Assembly: GCF_018687475.1 (NCBI RefSeq)
Contig: NZ_CP061292.1
Location: 1,240,001 to 1,304,000, forward strand
DNA length: 64,000 nucleotides
Reading direction: 5' to 3'
Origin: Polynucleobacter sp. MWH-UH24A
Lineage (GTDB): Bacteria > Pseudomonadota > Gammaproteobacteria > Burkholderiales > Burkholderiaceae
Shown here: positions 17,999 through 27,465 of the stretch, piece after piece
How positions within the stretch are numbered: position 1 is the stretch's first letter
Layout: each line of letters starts with the position of its first letter
The notes under the pieces: generated by a model
The model's database searches: none
Told to the model about the DNA's origin: nothing
What the model saw: only the letters and a program-made list of their open reading frames with translations
Made by a program: the position numbers and the translations under genes

Positions 17999-19157
17999 GG
18001 CTGCATTCGCGCTCACCGCGCTCCCTCCTCTCTCGCTGTATATCCATTTCCCCTGGTGTGAGCGCAAGTGTCCCTACTGTGACTTTAATTCGCATCAGGT
18101 CAAAGATGGCGGATTTAATGAGGGCCGTTACATCGAAGCGCTGGTGGCTGATCTCCAAACCGAGCTTCCCAATGTATGGGGTCGTCGAGTCCATACCATT
18201 TTTATTGGGGGCGGCACTCCTAGCCTCTTATCCCCCAAAGGCCTCGATGATCTTTTATCCCATGTACGGGCTCTCATCCCCATCGAGCCCCATGCTGAAA
18301 TCACTCTTGAAGCCAATCCAGGATCGGTCGAATCGGGTAAGTTTGCTGAATTTGCCAGTATTGGCATTAACCGTGTGTCCTTAGGGATACAGAGCTTTAA
18401 CTCAGATCATCTCAAGGCATTGGGACGGATTCATAATCAGCACGATGCGCGCCGTGCCATTGAAATCGCACACGATCATTTTGAACGCATCAATATTGAT
18501 CTGATGTACGCCCTTCCCAAGCAGACCCTTTTCGAGGCCCGGGCTGATCTTCAAGAAGCCCTATCATTTGATGTATCCCATCTATCGCTCTACCACTTAA
18601 CACTCGAACCAAATACCTATTTTGCGAGTCATCCGCCACCACTTCCGCACGAAGATGAGAGCCATGCCATGTTTGAATCGGCATTAGAGACACTGGCGGC
18701 GCATAGCTTTAGTCGGTATGAAGTCTCGGCATACAGCAAGCCAAAGCAACAGTGCAAACATAATCTGAATTATTGGGAGTTTGGTGACTACATTGGCATT
18801 GGTGCTGGTGCGCATGGCAAGATCTCGTTTCCGGATCGAATAACACGTCAGATCCGTGAACGCCACCCTGAGACCTATATGAGTAAGATGACCGAACAGG
18901 GTCACGCCGTCATTGAAAACCGAGTGCTCACGCAAGACGATTTACCCTTTGAGTTCATGCTAGGAGCATTAAGACTAATTGATGGGGTGCCAACAGCAAT
19001 GTTCTCGGAGCGAACGGGTCTTGGGCTCACCGCGATTAGCAAACCGATTGCAGAGGCTCTTCGTAAAGGATTATTGGACGAAGATCCTACGCGACTCAAA
19101 GCCAGTCCACTGGGCATGCGCTATCTCAATGACCTGCAGGAATTGTTCTTGAAATAA
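17991..19157 (+). CDS. hemW: Heme chaperone HemW (radical SAM)
   Basis: This 388-residue HemN-like protein carries the radical SAM cluster motif CERKCPYC, followed by the GGGTPSLLS segment, RVSLGIQSFNSDHLKALGR and a C-terminal HemN domain. HemW binds and delivers heme to respiratory enzymes; it lacks coproporphyrinogen oxidase activity, and older annotations as HemN are usually wrong. The ATG lies inside the end of rdgB. It is the last gene of the operon, with a minus-strand tRNA-Ser just beyond. Confidence 0.92.
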   Translation: MLKAAFALTALPPLSLYIHFPWCERKCPYCDFNSHQVKDGGFNEGRYIEALVADLQTELPNVWGRRVHTIFIGGGTPSLLSPKGLDDLLSHVRALIPIEPHAEITLEANPGSVESGKFAEFASIGINRVSLGIQSFNSDHLKALGRIHNQHDARRAIEIAHDHFERINIDLMYALPKQTLFEARADLQEALSFDVSHLSLYHLTLEPNTYFASHPPPLPHEDESHAMFESALETLAAHSFSRYEVSAYSKPKQQCKHNLNYWEFGDYIGIGAGAHGKISFPDRITRQIRERHPETYMSKMTEQGHAVIENRVLTQDDLPFEFMLGALRLIDGVPTAMFSERTGLGLTAISKPIAEALRKGLLDEDPTRLKASPLGMRYLNDLQELFLK

Positions 19158-19161
19158 GTGG

Positions 19162-19251
19162 TGGCGGAAGCGGTGAGATTCGAACTCACGGAGGACTTTC
19201 ATCCTCGCCAGTTTTCAAGACTGGTGCATTCAACCACTCTGCCACGCTTCC
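19162..19251 (-). tRNA. tRNA-Ser (TGA)
   Basis: A 90-base class II tRNA lies on the minus strand. The acceptor stem is GGAAGCG/CGCTTCC with discriminator G and encoded CCA, the anticodon loop is CTTGAAA (anticodon TGA), and a long variable arm is present, as expected for serine. It reads UCA/UCG codons. Confidence 0.96.
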
Positions 19252-19301
19252 TAAGAAGGAGCAATTATAGGGGAGTTGAAGCTTGGATGAAGAATTGAGG
19301 C

Positions 19302-20420
19302 CTAGGGATTAAGCAAACCCTTTAGATACTTCGCGATTGCCAAACTGGAGGTTAGTGCGGGTGACTCAAAGCCAAAGAAGTTATAGAGACCTTCAATTCC
19401 ATGTTCATTGGGGCTATCGATCCGAAAGTCTCCAGCGGGTTGATCTTTCGATACGATCTTCGCACGTACCCCTGAATAATCGGCCTGCAAACTACCATCC
19501 TTAAGGTCTGGCCAGTATTGACGGATGGCTGCATAGAATCGCTCGCCCCGCATCGGATCGACTGAATAGTTAATCTGATCCTCAGACTCAATCTCGAGCC
19601 ACTCCACATCGGGACCAAACTTAGCCTGCCCCGCCATATCGAGTGTCAAATGCACTCCCAAGCCACCCGGTTCTGGTACGGGATAAATTAAATGCTGAAA
19701 TGGTGACTTGCCTGCTAAGGAAAAGTAATTGCCTTTCGCAAAATAGGCTGTTGGAATGTGTTCCGTTGGTATTCCCTCTATGCGTTGTGCAACTGCTGGG
19801 GCGCTCATACCTGCACAATTAATGAGATACTTCGTTTGCAGTTGCATCGCATCAGCACCGCCCACCTCCAGCTCAAATCCTCCAGGGATCGCGCGCGCAT
19901 GATTTAAAGGTGAGAGATAAGCAACCATCCCGCCCGCATCCTCAAAACCGCCAAGCAGTGACAGCATATAAGCATGGCTATCCACAATGCCGGTGGTTTT
20001 TGACCAAATTGCTGCGGCAACACGAAGATCCGGCTCTAGAGTATTGGCTTCTTTGGCTGTGATGAGGCTGATTTCACGTGCACCATTTTGCTGAGCGCGA
20101 TAGAAAATCCCATGCAGATCGTCAACCTGCTGTGGATCGCTTGCCACAATTAATTTACCGTAGCGCTGGGTCCCAACTTGATGGTCGCGGCAATACTCAT
20201 AGAGTATGCGATTACCCTCAACGCATAATTTTGCTTTTAATGAATCCTTTGGGTAATAAATGCCCGCATGAATAACTTCACTATTTCGGGCGCTGCTAAT
20301 GGTTCCAAACGATGCTTCCCGCTCGAGTAATACAGTTTCATGACCTTGCAATGCCATTTCTCGGGCGACTGCCAAACCAACAACTCCAGCTCCCACCACC
20401 ACACAATCCAGTTTTTCCAT
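19302..20420 (-). CDS. FAD-dependent oxidoreductase, L-2-hydroxyglutarate dehydrogenase-like
   Basis: This 372-residue DAO-family flavoprotein has an N-terminal dinucleotide fold (VVVGAGVVGLAVAREMALQGH), the segment SARNSEVIHAGIYYP, and near the C-terminus FFGFESPALTSSLAIA. All three are characteristic of the L-2-hydroxyglutarate oxidase/dehydrogenase group. The likely reaction is oxidation of L-2-hydroxyglutarate to 2-oxoglutarate with electrons to the quinone pool, a metabolite-repair function. It stands alone between a tRNA-Ser and the divergent pgi gene. Substrate specificity beyond 2-hydroxyacids is not certain. Confidence 0.82.
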   Translation of the reverse strand: MEKLDCVVVGAGVVGLAVAREMALQGHETVLLEREASFGTISSARNSEVIHAGIYYPKDSLKAKLCVEGNRILYEYCRDHQVGTQRYGKLIVASDPQQVDDLHGIFYRAQQNGAREISLITAKEANTLEPDLRVAAAIWSKTTGIVDSHAYMLSLLGGFEDAGGMVAYLSPLNHARAIPGGFELEVGGADAMQLQTKYLINCAGMSAPAVAQRIEGIPTEHIPTAYFAKGNYFSLAGKSPFQHLIYPVPEPGGLGVHLTLDMAGQAKFGPDVEWLEIESEDQINYSVDPMRGERFYAAIRQYWPDLKDGSLQADYSGVRAKIVSKDQPAGDFRIDSPNEHGIEGLYNFFGFESPALTSSLAIAKYLKGLLNP

Positions 20421-20510
20421 ATTAATTTGTTATTTTTTGATGCCAAATCGTACCATTTCATTGAAATTTAATCTTGATGCTTTTGATGCCCTTATTGATA
20501 AAATCACTGC

Positions 20511-22016
20511 ATGACCGCACTCTCTAACGCAGAATCATCGAGCAACCCCTCAAGCGCGGTTTTTGGCTCCCTTCAAGCGGCTGGTATCGTTTTGGATCTC
20601 GCCTACCAGGGTATTGACGCTAAGGATTGGAAACGATTATTTGCGAACGCTCAGGAAGCAAAGGTCAGTGACCACTTAAATGCTGTTTTTAATGGTGAGC
20701 GTGTAAATACTAGTGAGCATCGCCCTGCACTGCATACGGCACTGCGTAATCTCGATAAGAGCCCAATTTTGGTTGATGGTAAGGATGTCATGCCAGAGAT
20801 CGCTGAAGTCTGGCAACGAATCGAGGGCTTATGCAATAAATGGGTGGGTGTGACCGATTTAATTCATATTGGTATTGGGGGCTCAGACTTTGGCCCACGA
20901 CTTGCTGTGCAAGCCCTCGCTCACTCAGCGAATAAATCCAATCGCGGGCTGCGAGTTCATTTTGTAGCCAATGTCGACAGTGCTGAACTAAGTCATGCTT
21001 TAGAGCGTGCTCAAGCCAACAGTACCAAGGTATTGATTGTGACCAAGTCCTTTGGTACAGCCGAGACTTTGATGAATGCGCGAGCTGTTCTTAATTGGTT
21101 TAAAACCAAGAACCTCACCAGCTCACAAATCCAAAACTCCTTGTTTGCCATTACCAGCAATGTCCAAGCAGCCAAAGAGTTCGGCATTCAGGCAGAGCAT
21201 ATCTTTCCCTTTTGGGATTGGGTTGGCGGACGATTTTCGGTATGGTCTGCGGTCGGTCTACCCATCGCACTGCAATACGGCTTTGATACCTTCAAACAAT
21301 TTTTGCAAGGTGCTAATCACATGGATCGCCATGCGATTAGCGCTCGCGCCGATCAAAATCTTCCAATTCTGATGGCCTTGGCTTTGTACCATCAACAAAC
21401 TAAACACCATTCCAAGGCATACGCCGTGATTCCATATGCACATGCCCTTGAACTATTTCCATACTGGTTGCAGCAATTAGATATGGAGAGTCATGGCAAG
21501 CAAGTGGATCGCTTTGGTAAGCCCGTATCACTTAGTTCTCCCGTTGTCTTTGGCAGTGCTGGCACTAATGCACAGCACTCGTATTTTCAGTTACTGCATC
21601 AAGGTCCAGAGTGCATTCCGGTTGATCTAATTGCCGTCAAAGAAGCAATGAGCGCTCTACCAGAAGCCAAGGATCATCACTTCGCTCTCTTAGCCAATTG
21701 TTTGGCACAAGCCCAAGCCTTAGCCTTAGGTCGCGATGCGAGCGACCCTAATCTTAGCTACCCTGGAAAGCGTCCCAGTAATTTAATTGTGCTGCCCAAA
21801 CTCGATGCCTATCATTTGGGCGCCTTACTTGCTCTTTATGAGCACCGTGCTGTTTGCTTGGGATCGCTGTGGGGTCTTAATAGCTTTGATCAGCCCGGAG
21901 TTGAACTTGGCAAAGTACTAGCAAAACCCATTGAACGCGCCCTCCAAGAAAAAGAGGGTTCGGGTGATACCTTGGACTCCATCACTGCTGCCAGAATTTC
22001 TTATTTCCGAAAATAA
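20511..22016 (+). CDS. pgi: Glucose-6-phosphate isomerase
   Basis: Pgi interconverts glucose 6-phosphate and fructose 6-phosphate. The 501-residue protein has the phosphate-binding GIGGSDFGPRLAVQAL, the TKSFGTAETL motif, the signature WVGGRFSVWSAVGLPI, and catalytic-site segments near LYEHRAVCLGSLWGLNSFDQPGVELGK (quoted in parts across residues 445-475). The C-terminus is EKEGSGDTLDSI. A TAAAAT element ends 6 bases before the ATG and no Shine-Dalgarno is seen, so the mRNA may be leaderless. The next gene, a phosphohexomutase, begins 4 bases after its stop and is probably co-transcribed. Confidence 0.95.
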   Translation: MTALSNAESSSNPSSAVFGSLQAAGIVLDLAYQGIDAKDWKRLFANAQEAKVSDHLNAVFNGERVNTSEHRPALHTALRNLDKSPILVDGKDVMPEIAEVWQRIEGLCNKWVGVTDLIHIGIGGSDFGPRLAVQALAHSANKSNRGLRVHFVANVDSAELSHALERAQANSTKVLIVTKSFGTAETLMNARAVLNWFKTKNLTSSQIQNSLFAITSNVQAAKEFGIQAEHIFPFWDWVGGRFSVWSAVGLPIALQYGFDTFKQFLQGANHMDRHAISARADQNLPILMALALYHQQTKHHSKAYAVIPYAHALELFPYWLQQLDMESHGKQVDRFGKPVSLSSPVVFGSAGTNAQHSYFQLLHQGPECIPVDLIAVKEAMSALPEAKDHHFALLANCLAQAQALALGRDASDPNLSYPGKRPSNLIVLPKLDAYHLGALLALYEHRAVCLGSLWGLNSFDQPGVELGKVLAKPIERALQEKEGSGDTLDSITAARISYFRK

Positions 22017-22020
22017 TTCC

Positions 22021-23406
22021 ATGAATGTTCCTGCCTCGATTTTTAAAGCCTACGATATCCGCGGCATTATTGATGAAACTCTTAATCCACAGATTGCTCG
22101 AGCAATTGGCCAAGCTTTTGGCAGTCAAATGCGCGATTTGGGAGAAATGGACGTTGTTATTGGTCGAGATGGTCGACTCTCGGGCCCAGTTCTGATTGAG
22201 GCCCTAACCGAGGGTTTGCTATCGACCGGCATTAATGTGATTGACCTCGGAATGGTCGCCACACCGATGGTGTACTTTGCTACCCATCAGACCATTGGAA
22301 ATAGCCAACCCAAATCTGGGATCATGATTACCGGCAGCCATAATCCGCCCAATTACAACGGCTTTAAGATGGTACTCGGTGGATCAGCGATTTATGGCGA
22401 TCAGATTCAGGGGCTGCGCCAGCAAATTGAAGCGGATGATTTTCGCCAAGGGAGTGGCAAACGTTCCAGCTTCAATATCTTCCCTCAGTACTTACAAACC
22501 ATTGTTGGCGATGTTCGCCTAGCCAGACCCATAAAAATCGCCATCGATTGTGGCAATGGCGTGGGTGGCGCGTTTGCTGGAGAATTATTTCGGGCCCTGG
22601 GTTGTGAGGTGCAAGAACTCTTTTGTGAGGTTGATGGGCATTTTCCCAATCACCATCCGGACCCTGCCCACCTTGAGAATCTTCAAGACCTAGTTCGCAA
22701 CCTTGCAAGCACTAGCAATGAGCTGGGTCTTGCCTTTGATGGCGACGCCGATCGACTTGGTGTAGTAACCAAAGATGGCGAGGTGATTTTTCCGGATCGG
22801 CAAATGATGCTGTTTGCCAAGGATGTACTCAGTCGCAATCCAAAGGGCCAAATCATTTATGACGTCAAATGTACGCGTAACCTTGCCCCATGGATCCGTG
22901 AACATGGGGGTGAGCCTCTCATGTGGAAGACTGGCCACTCCTTAGTCAAGGCCAAGCTGAAAGAGACTGGTGCCCCTCTAGCTGGGGAGATGAGCGGTCA
23001 CATCTTTTTTAAGGATCGCTGGTTTGGATTTGATGATGGTCTCTATACCGGCGCCCGCCTACTAGAAATCCTTAGTCATTTTGATAATCCAAGTACAGTG
23101 TTAAATGCCCTACCGAATGCCATTTGCACCCCTGAATTGCAACTTCCATGTGCCGAGGGTGAATCTTTTGTCTTGCTTGAGAAAATCAAGGCTAACCCCA
23201 AGTTCCCAAGTTCTCAATCGATTAATACGATTGATGGTGTACGGGTGGAATATGACGATGGCTTTGGTTTGGCTCGCCCCTCGAATACAACACCGATTGT
23301 GGTACTTCGATTTGAGGCTGATTCGGAAGAAGCGATTCAACGAATCCAGCAAGAATTCAAAGCGGCTCTTTTAGCTGTGAAGCCGGATGCAAGATTACCG
23401 TTTTAG
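22021..23406 (+). CDS. Phosphomannomutase/phosphoglucomutase
   Basis: This 461-residue alpha-D-phosphohexomutase has the N-terminal KAYDIRGIIDETL, the catalytic phosphoserine loop IMITGSHNPPNYNG, the metal-binding FDGDADRLGVV, the sugar-specificity loop GEMSGHIFF and a C-terminal phosphate-binding RPSNTTPIVVLRFE. It interconverts 1- and 6-phosphates of mannose and/or glucose for glycan and LPS precursor synthesis. The start is placed at the ATG of MNVPASIFKAYDIRG, just beyond the pgi stop; an upstream in-frame extension would overlap pgi. AlgC- and ManB-type specificities cannot be separated from sequence reading alone. Confidence 0.93.
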   Translation: MNVPASIFKAYDIRGIIDETLNPQIARAIGQAFGSQMRDLGEMDVVIGRDGRLSGPVLIEALTEGLLSTGINVIDLGMVATPMVYFATHQTIGNSQPKSGIMITGSHNPPNYNGFKMVLGGSAIYGDQIQGLRQQIEADDFRQGSGKRSSFNIFPQYLQTIVGDVRLARPIKIAIDCGNGVGGAFAGELFRALGCEVQELFCEVDGHFPNHHPDPAHLENLQDLVRNLASTSNELGLAFDGDADRLGVVTKDGEVIFPDRQMMLFAKDVLSRNPKGQIIYDVKCTRNLAPWIREHGGEPLMWKTGHSLVKAKLKETGAPLAGEMSGHIFFKDRWFGFDDGLYTGARLLEILSHFDNPSTVLNALPNAICTPELQLPCAEGESFVLLEKIKANPKFPSSQSINTIDGVRVEYDDGFGLARPSNTTPIVVLRFEADSEEAIQRIQQEFKAALLAVKPDARLPF

Positions 23407-23417
23407 TAGAAACCCAC

Positions 23418-23780
23418 TTAAATCTTTTTAATTTCTTTAATCCGATTTTGCTCGTCTACTAGAACAATTTTGGGATTATGGGTTTTAGACTCGGCGTTAT
23501 CAATGGGTCCGTAGGTGCAAATAATGAGATGGTCACCCACGTGGGCCTTACGAGCAGCGGCACCATTTAAAGCGATCGCACCTGAACCTCTGGGTGCCTT
23601 GATAATATATGTGGAGAATCGCTCGCCATTATTAATGTTGTAGAGCTCTATCTTTTCATATTCACGCATATCAGCTGCATCCATGAGATTCTCATCAATC
23701 CCACAGGAACCTTCGTAATGCAAATCGGCCTCGGTGACGACCACCCGATGTAACTTAGCCAATAACATGATCCGCTTCAT
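23418..23780 (-). CDS. panD: Aspartate 1-decarboxylase proenzyme
   Basis: PanD makes beta-alanine from aspartate for pantothenate and coenzyme A. The 120-residue proenzyme has the self-cleavage site at Gly24-Ser25 (HYEGSCGID), giving the pyruvoyl cofactor on the new alpha-chain N-terminus. Other conserved parts are INNGERFSTYII, GSGAIALNGAAARKAHVGD and the C-terminal VLVDEQNRIK. An AAAGGGG site precedes the ATG at MKRIMLLAKLHRV. It is convergent with the phosphohexomutase gene and divergent from nadA. Confidence 0.96.
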   Translation of the reverse strand: MKRIMLLAKLHRVVVTEADLHYEGSCGIDENLMDAADMREYEKIELYNINNGERFSTYIIKAPRGSGAIALNGAAARKAHVGDHLIICTYGPIDNAESKTHNPKIVLVDEQNRIKEIKKI

Positions 23781-23802
23781 AGAAATCCCCTTTAAGCATG
23801 GG

Positions 23803-23831
23803 ATTCTATCGCGAAAGTGATTGCGAGTTAA
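23803..23831 (-). promoter_or_regulatory. Candidate sigma-70 promoter for panD
   Basis: On the minus strand, TTAACT (-35, 4 of 6 to consensus) and TAGAAT (-10, 5 of 6) are separated by 17 bases. The predicted transcript would start about 15-20 bases before the panD ATG, leaving the ribosome-binding site intact. The -35 hexamer overlaps a possible -10 element (TAAGAT) of the divergent nadA gene. Confidence 0.4.
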
Positions 23832-23840
23832 GATTGATGG

Positions 23841-24977
23841 ATGAGCACAATGAATCAATCACTCTCGACCGGTAATTTTTATGATTACCCCCAGCAAGAT
23901 GCATCGGGGGCTACTTGTATTGCACAGGCGTGGGCCAAAACGCCTGCACCGCTTGGTTTAGAAGAGAAACGGGATGTGATTGAGCGCATTAAGGCCTTAT
24001 TGAAGGCAAGGGATGCGGTCATTGTGGCGCACTATTACGTCGATGGCGATATTCAAGATCTTGCAATGCAAACTGGGGGTTTTGTCTCTGACTCCTTAGA
24101 GATGGCTCGGTTTGGTAAAAATCACGCTGCCCAAAATTTAATCGTTGCTGGTGTGCGATTCATGGGTGAGACTGCGAAGATTTTGAGTCCCCAAAAGCAC
24201 GTGTTCATGCCAGACCTTGAGGCAACCTGCTCGCTTGATTTAGGGTGTCCCGCGGAAGACTTTCGTAAATTCAAGTCCGCCCATCCAGATCGAGTCAGCG
24301 TGGTGTACGCCAACACGAGTGCCGCTGTGAAAGCCCAGGCGGATTGGATGGTGACCAGCTCTTGCGCACTAGCCATCGTGCACCATTTGGATCAGCAAGG
24401 TAAGAAAATATTGTGGGCACCCGATCGACATCTGGGACGTTACATACAAGAGCAAACTGGCGCCGATATGATTCTGTGGAATGGCGCATGCATTGTGCAT
24501 GATGAATTCAAAGCAACCGAACTGGCAGCAATGCGCCAGAAGCATCCCAATGCCATGGTTCTTGTTCATCCAGAGTCACCACAACACGTTGTCGATCAAG
24601 CAGATGTGGTTGGCTCAACCTCAGCGATGATTAAAGCGGTACTTGAGGGTAGTGCTCCTGAATACATTGTGGCCACTGATCAGGGCATCTTGCACCGCAT
24701 GCGTCAACTCGCGCCTCAGAAAAAGTTGATTGCAGCACCAACCGCTGGTGAGAGTGCTACCTGCAAAAGCTGTGCCAATTGCCCTTGGATGGCCATGAAT
24801 GGCTTATACGGCATCTTGCAATGCTTAGAGCATGGCATTGGTGAAATCGAGGTGAAAGAGCCTATTCGTTCCGAAGCACTTGCATGCATTCTTCGCATGC
24901 TGGACTTTACCTCCACCCACCCAGAATTATTAGCCAAAGCCCAGCACGGCTTCATTAGAAATATTGGCGCTGCATAA
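23841..24977 (+). CDS. nadA: Quinolinate synthase A
   Basis: NadA condenses iminoaspartate with dihydroxyacetone phosphate to quinolinate using a [4Fe-4S] cluster. The 378-residue protein has the three repeated NadA domains, with [13 protein letters not shown], the cysteine in [13 protein letters not shown], the second in [11 protein letters not shown], and the third cluster region [14 protein letters not shown]. The start may be the ATG here or a second ATG nine bases on. It is followed after 12 bases by nadC; nadB lies convergent just beyond, so the whole de novo NAD route to nicotinate mononucleotide is together. Confidence 0.96.
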   Translation: MSTMNQSLSTGNFYDYPQQDASGATCIAQAWAKTPAPLGLEEKRDVIERIKALLKARDAVIVAHYYVDGDIQDLAMQTGGFVSDSLEMARFGKNHAAQNLIVAGVRFMGETAKILSPQKHVFMPDLEATCSLDLGCPAEDFRKFKSAHPDRVSVVYANTSAAVKAQADWMVTSSCALAIVHHLDQQGKKILWAPDRHLGRYIQEQTGADMILWNGACIVHDEFKATELAAMRQKHPNAMVLVHPESPQHVVDQADVVGSTSAMIKAVLEGSAPEYIVATDQGILHRMRQLAPQKKLIAAPTAGESATCKSCANCPWMAMNGLYGILQCLEHGIGEIEVKEPIRSEALACILRMLDFTSTHPELLAKAQHGFIRNIGAA

Positions 24978-24989
24978 GCTGCTTTGAAT

Positions 24990-25856
24990 ATGTTTTCTGA
25001 TAATGAATCCTTAGATCAAGCCATTGCCCGCAATGTGCGCGATGCCCTCTATGAGGATATTGGTCGTGGAGATTGGACTGCCAATCTTGTGCCTGCCAAT
25101 CAAACTGCGCATGCTAGGTTAATTGTGCGCGAGCCAGCGGTGCTGTGTGGAACCGCATGGTTTGATGCGGTGGTTCAGGCACTTGACCCACAGGCAACTG
25201 TTCATTGGCTCTCTTCTGAGGGTGACTGGCTGGCACCCGATCGCTTGGTCTGCGAAATGACTGCGAATGCACGAGCACTTCTGAGCGCTGAGCGCCCTGC
25301 TATGAACTTTCTTCAGACCCTTTCTGCAACGGCGACCACCACTCGCCGCTACGTTGAAGCAATTGCAGATGCTAGCCCCAATCCCAAAGGATGCGCTATT
25401 TTGGACACCCGCAAAACCATTCCAGGACTACGCCAAGCCCAGAAATATGCGGTTCGAGTGGGTCATGGTCAGAATCAACGGATGGCCCTATGGGATGGCA
25501 TCTTGATTAAAGAAAATCACATTGCGGCGGCAGGGAGTATTACTGCGGTGTTGGCTGCTGCCAATCAACTCAATGCAGGGGTGGATGTACAAATTGAAGT
25601 GGAAAGCCTTGCAGAACTCCAAGAGGCGATCGGCCAAGGCGCCAAGAGTATTTTGCTCGATAACTTTAACCTCGATCAAATGCGCGAAGCTGTGCGTCTT
25701 ACGAATGGTCGAGCTTTATTGGAAGCTTCTGGCGGTATTACCCAAGATCAACTCCGTGCCATTGCAGCAACGGGTGTCGACCGAATCTCGATTGGTAAAT
25801 TAACTAAGGATATTCAGGCAATCGATTATTCGATGCGTATTGATCGCATCAGCTAG
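24990..25856 (+). CDS. nadC: Nicotinate-nucleotide pyrophosphorylase (quinolinate phosphoribosyltransferase)
   Basis: NadC converts quinolinate and PRPP to nicotinate mononucleotide. The 288-residue protein has [35 protein letters not shown], the substrate-binding [22 protein letters not shown] and LIKENHI, and the C-terminal [12 protein letters not shown]. An in-frame TTG six bases upstream is an alternative start, but the ATG is preferred. The 3' end overlaps the end of nadB by 8 bases. Confidence 0.95.
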   Translation: MFSDNESLDQAIARNVRDALYEDIGRGDWTANLVPANQTAHARLIVREPAVLCGTAWFDAVVQALDPQATVHWLSSEGDWLAPDRLVCEMTANARALLSAERPAMNFLQTLSATATTTRRYVEAIADASPNPKGCAILDTRKTIPGLRQAQKYAVRVGHGQNQRMALWDGILIKENHIAAAGSITAVLAAANQLNAGVDVQIEVESLAELQEAIGQGAKSILLDNFNLDQMREAVRLTNGRALLEASGGITQDQLRAIAATGVDRISIGKLTKDIQAIDYSMRIDRIS

Positions 25857-27465
25857 ATTGTTGGGTTTGAATCGGGGTCAGAATGGTTGGGTATGAGACA
25901 GGCCATGTTTTTGGGTAATCGCGACTAAAGTGCAATCCTCGACTCTCTTTGCGTAACAAAGCAGAACGCACAATCAATTCAGCGCATTCGAGTAGGTTGC
26001 GTAACTCAATCAAATCTCGGCTTACTCGAAAGTTAGCATAGTAATCTTGAACCTCAGTGCGCAAGAGCTCAATACGATGTAAGGCGCGTTCAAGTCTTCG
26101 CGTGGTTCGCACAATACCAACGTAGTTCCACATCAAGGAGCGTAGCTCATCCCAGTTATGTGCAATCACCACTTGCTCATCAGCATCTTCAACTTTACTT
26201 TCATCCCACAGTCGTACTGGGGCTTGCTCAACATCATCCTGTTCTGTAATATCAGCTGCAGCAGCTTTACCAATGACCACGCATTCCAGTAATGAATTCG
26301 AGGCCAAGCGATTGGCGCCATGTAATCCAGTATAGGTTGCTTCACCAACGGCATACAAGCCGGTCAAATCGGTACGTCCCTTAAGATCGGTGACAACACC
26401 CCCGCAGGTGTAATGTGCAGCAGGTACCACCGGAATTGGTTCTTTAGTAATGTCGATACCCAGAGCAAGGCAGCGGGAGTAGATCATCGGGAAGTGTTCG
26501 CGAATGAAGGATTCTCCTAGATGCGTTGCATCGAGATGCACATAATCCAAGCCATGTTTTTTCATCTCAAAGTCGATCGCACGCGCCACAATATCGCGTG
26601 GAGCCAGTTCCTTGCGTTCATCATGCTCTGGCATGAAGCGATGACCATTTGGTAGCTTCAAGATTCCACCCTCGCCACGCATCGCCTCAGTAATCAGAAA
26701 TGTACGATCGCTTGGGTGATACAAACAGGTTGGATGAAATTGCACAAACTCCATATTGCCAATCCGGCAGCCTGCACGCCATGCCATGGCAATTCCGTCA
26801 CCCGTTGCGGTGTCTGGGTTGCTGGTGTAGCGATAGACCTTACCCAAACCACCCGTCGCCAGGACAACCGCTTTAGCTAAGATCGTTTCAACTCGGCCTT
26901 TTTCAATATCAAGTGCATATGCCCCGAAGCAACGATTCGATTTGTACTTCGCAGGGACTTGTAAATGTTTGTTAGTGATCAAATCAAGAGCAATCCAATT
27001 CTCTAGAATCCGAATATTGGGATGCGCTTTGGCTTTATCCAGCAATACCTCATGAATTGCCTTACCAGTTGCATCTGCGGCATGAGCAATTCGTCGATGA
27101 CTATGCCCGCCCTCACGAGTTAAGTGCAATCCCTCTGGTCCGGCCTGATCGGGAGTAAATGGTACGCCTTGCTCAACCAGCCAATGAATCGCTTGTGCAC
27201 TTTGTTCAGCAACGTAACGCGCCACAGATTCAACGACCAGACCTGCTCCAGCATTGACCGTATCGACTACATGCGATTCAATGCTGTCCTCTTGATCGAG
27301 AACCCCAACAATTCCGCCTTGCGCCCATGCGGTCGCCGCTTCACTCAGACGGCGTTTAGCCATCAAAATAACCGGCTGATGGTCGGCGAGGTGAAGCGCA
27401 GTTGTAAGGCCGGCTAAGCCGGCCCCAATGATTAGTACAGGATGATGGTCATGCGCTACGCTCAT
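25849..27465 (-). CDS. nadB: L-aspartate oxidase
   Basis: NadB oxidises L-aspartate to iminoaspartate with FAD, the first step of NAD synthesis. The 538-residue flavoprotein has [16 protein letters not shown] at the N-terminus, [18 protein letters not shown], and the succinate dehydrogenase/fumarate reductase fold with [20 protein letters not shown] (AHYTCGG) and [14 protein letters not shown]. Its ATG overlaps the fdhA stop (ATGA), so it is co-translated with the formate dehydrogenase operon rather than with nadA-nadC, which face it from the other strand. Confidence 0.96.
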   Translation of the reverse strand: MSVAHDHHPVLIIGAGLAGLTTALHLADHQPVILMAKRRLSEAATAWAQGGIVGVLDQEDSIESHVVDTVNAGAGLVVESVARYVAEQSAQAIHWLVEQGVPFTPDQAGPEGLHLTREGGHSHRRIAHAADATGKAIHEVLLDKAKAHPNIRILENWIALDLITNKHLQVPAKYKSNRCFGAYALDIEKGRVETILAKAVVLATGGLGKVYRYTSNPDTATGDGIAMAWRAGCRIGNMEFVQFHPTCLYHPSDRTFLITEAMRGEGGILKLPNGHRFMPEHDERKELAPRDIVARAIDFEMKKHGLDYVHLDATHLGESFIREHFPMIYSRCLALGIDITKEPIPVVPAAHYTCGGVVTDLKGRTDLTGLYAVGEATYTGLHGANRLASNSLLECVVIGKAAAADITEQDDVEQAPVRLWDESKVEDADEQVVIAHNWDELRSLMWNYVGIVRTTRRLERALHRIELLRTEVQDYYANFRVSRDLIELRNLLECAELIVRSALLRKESRGLHFSRDYPKTWPVSYPTILTPIQTQQSS

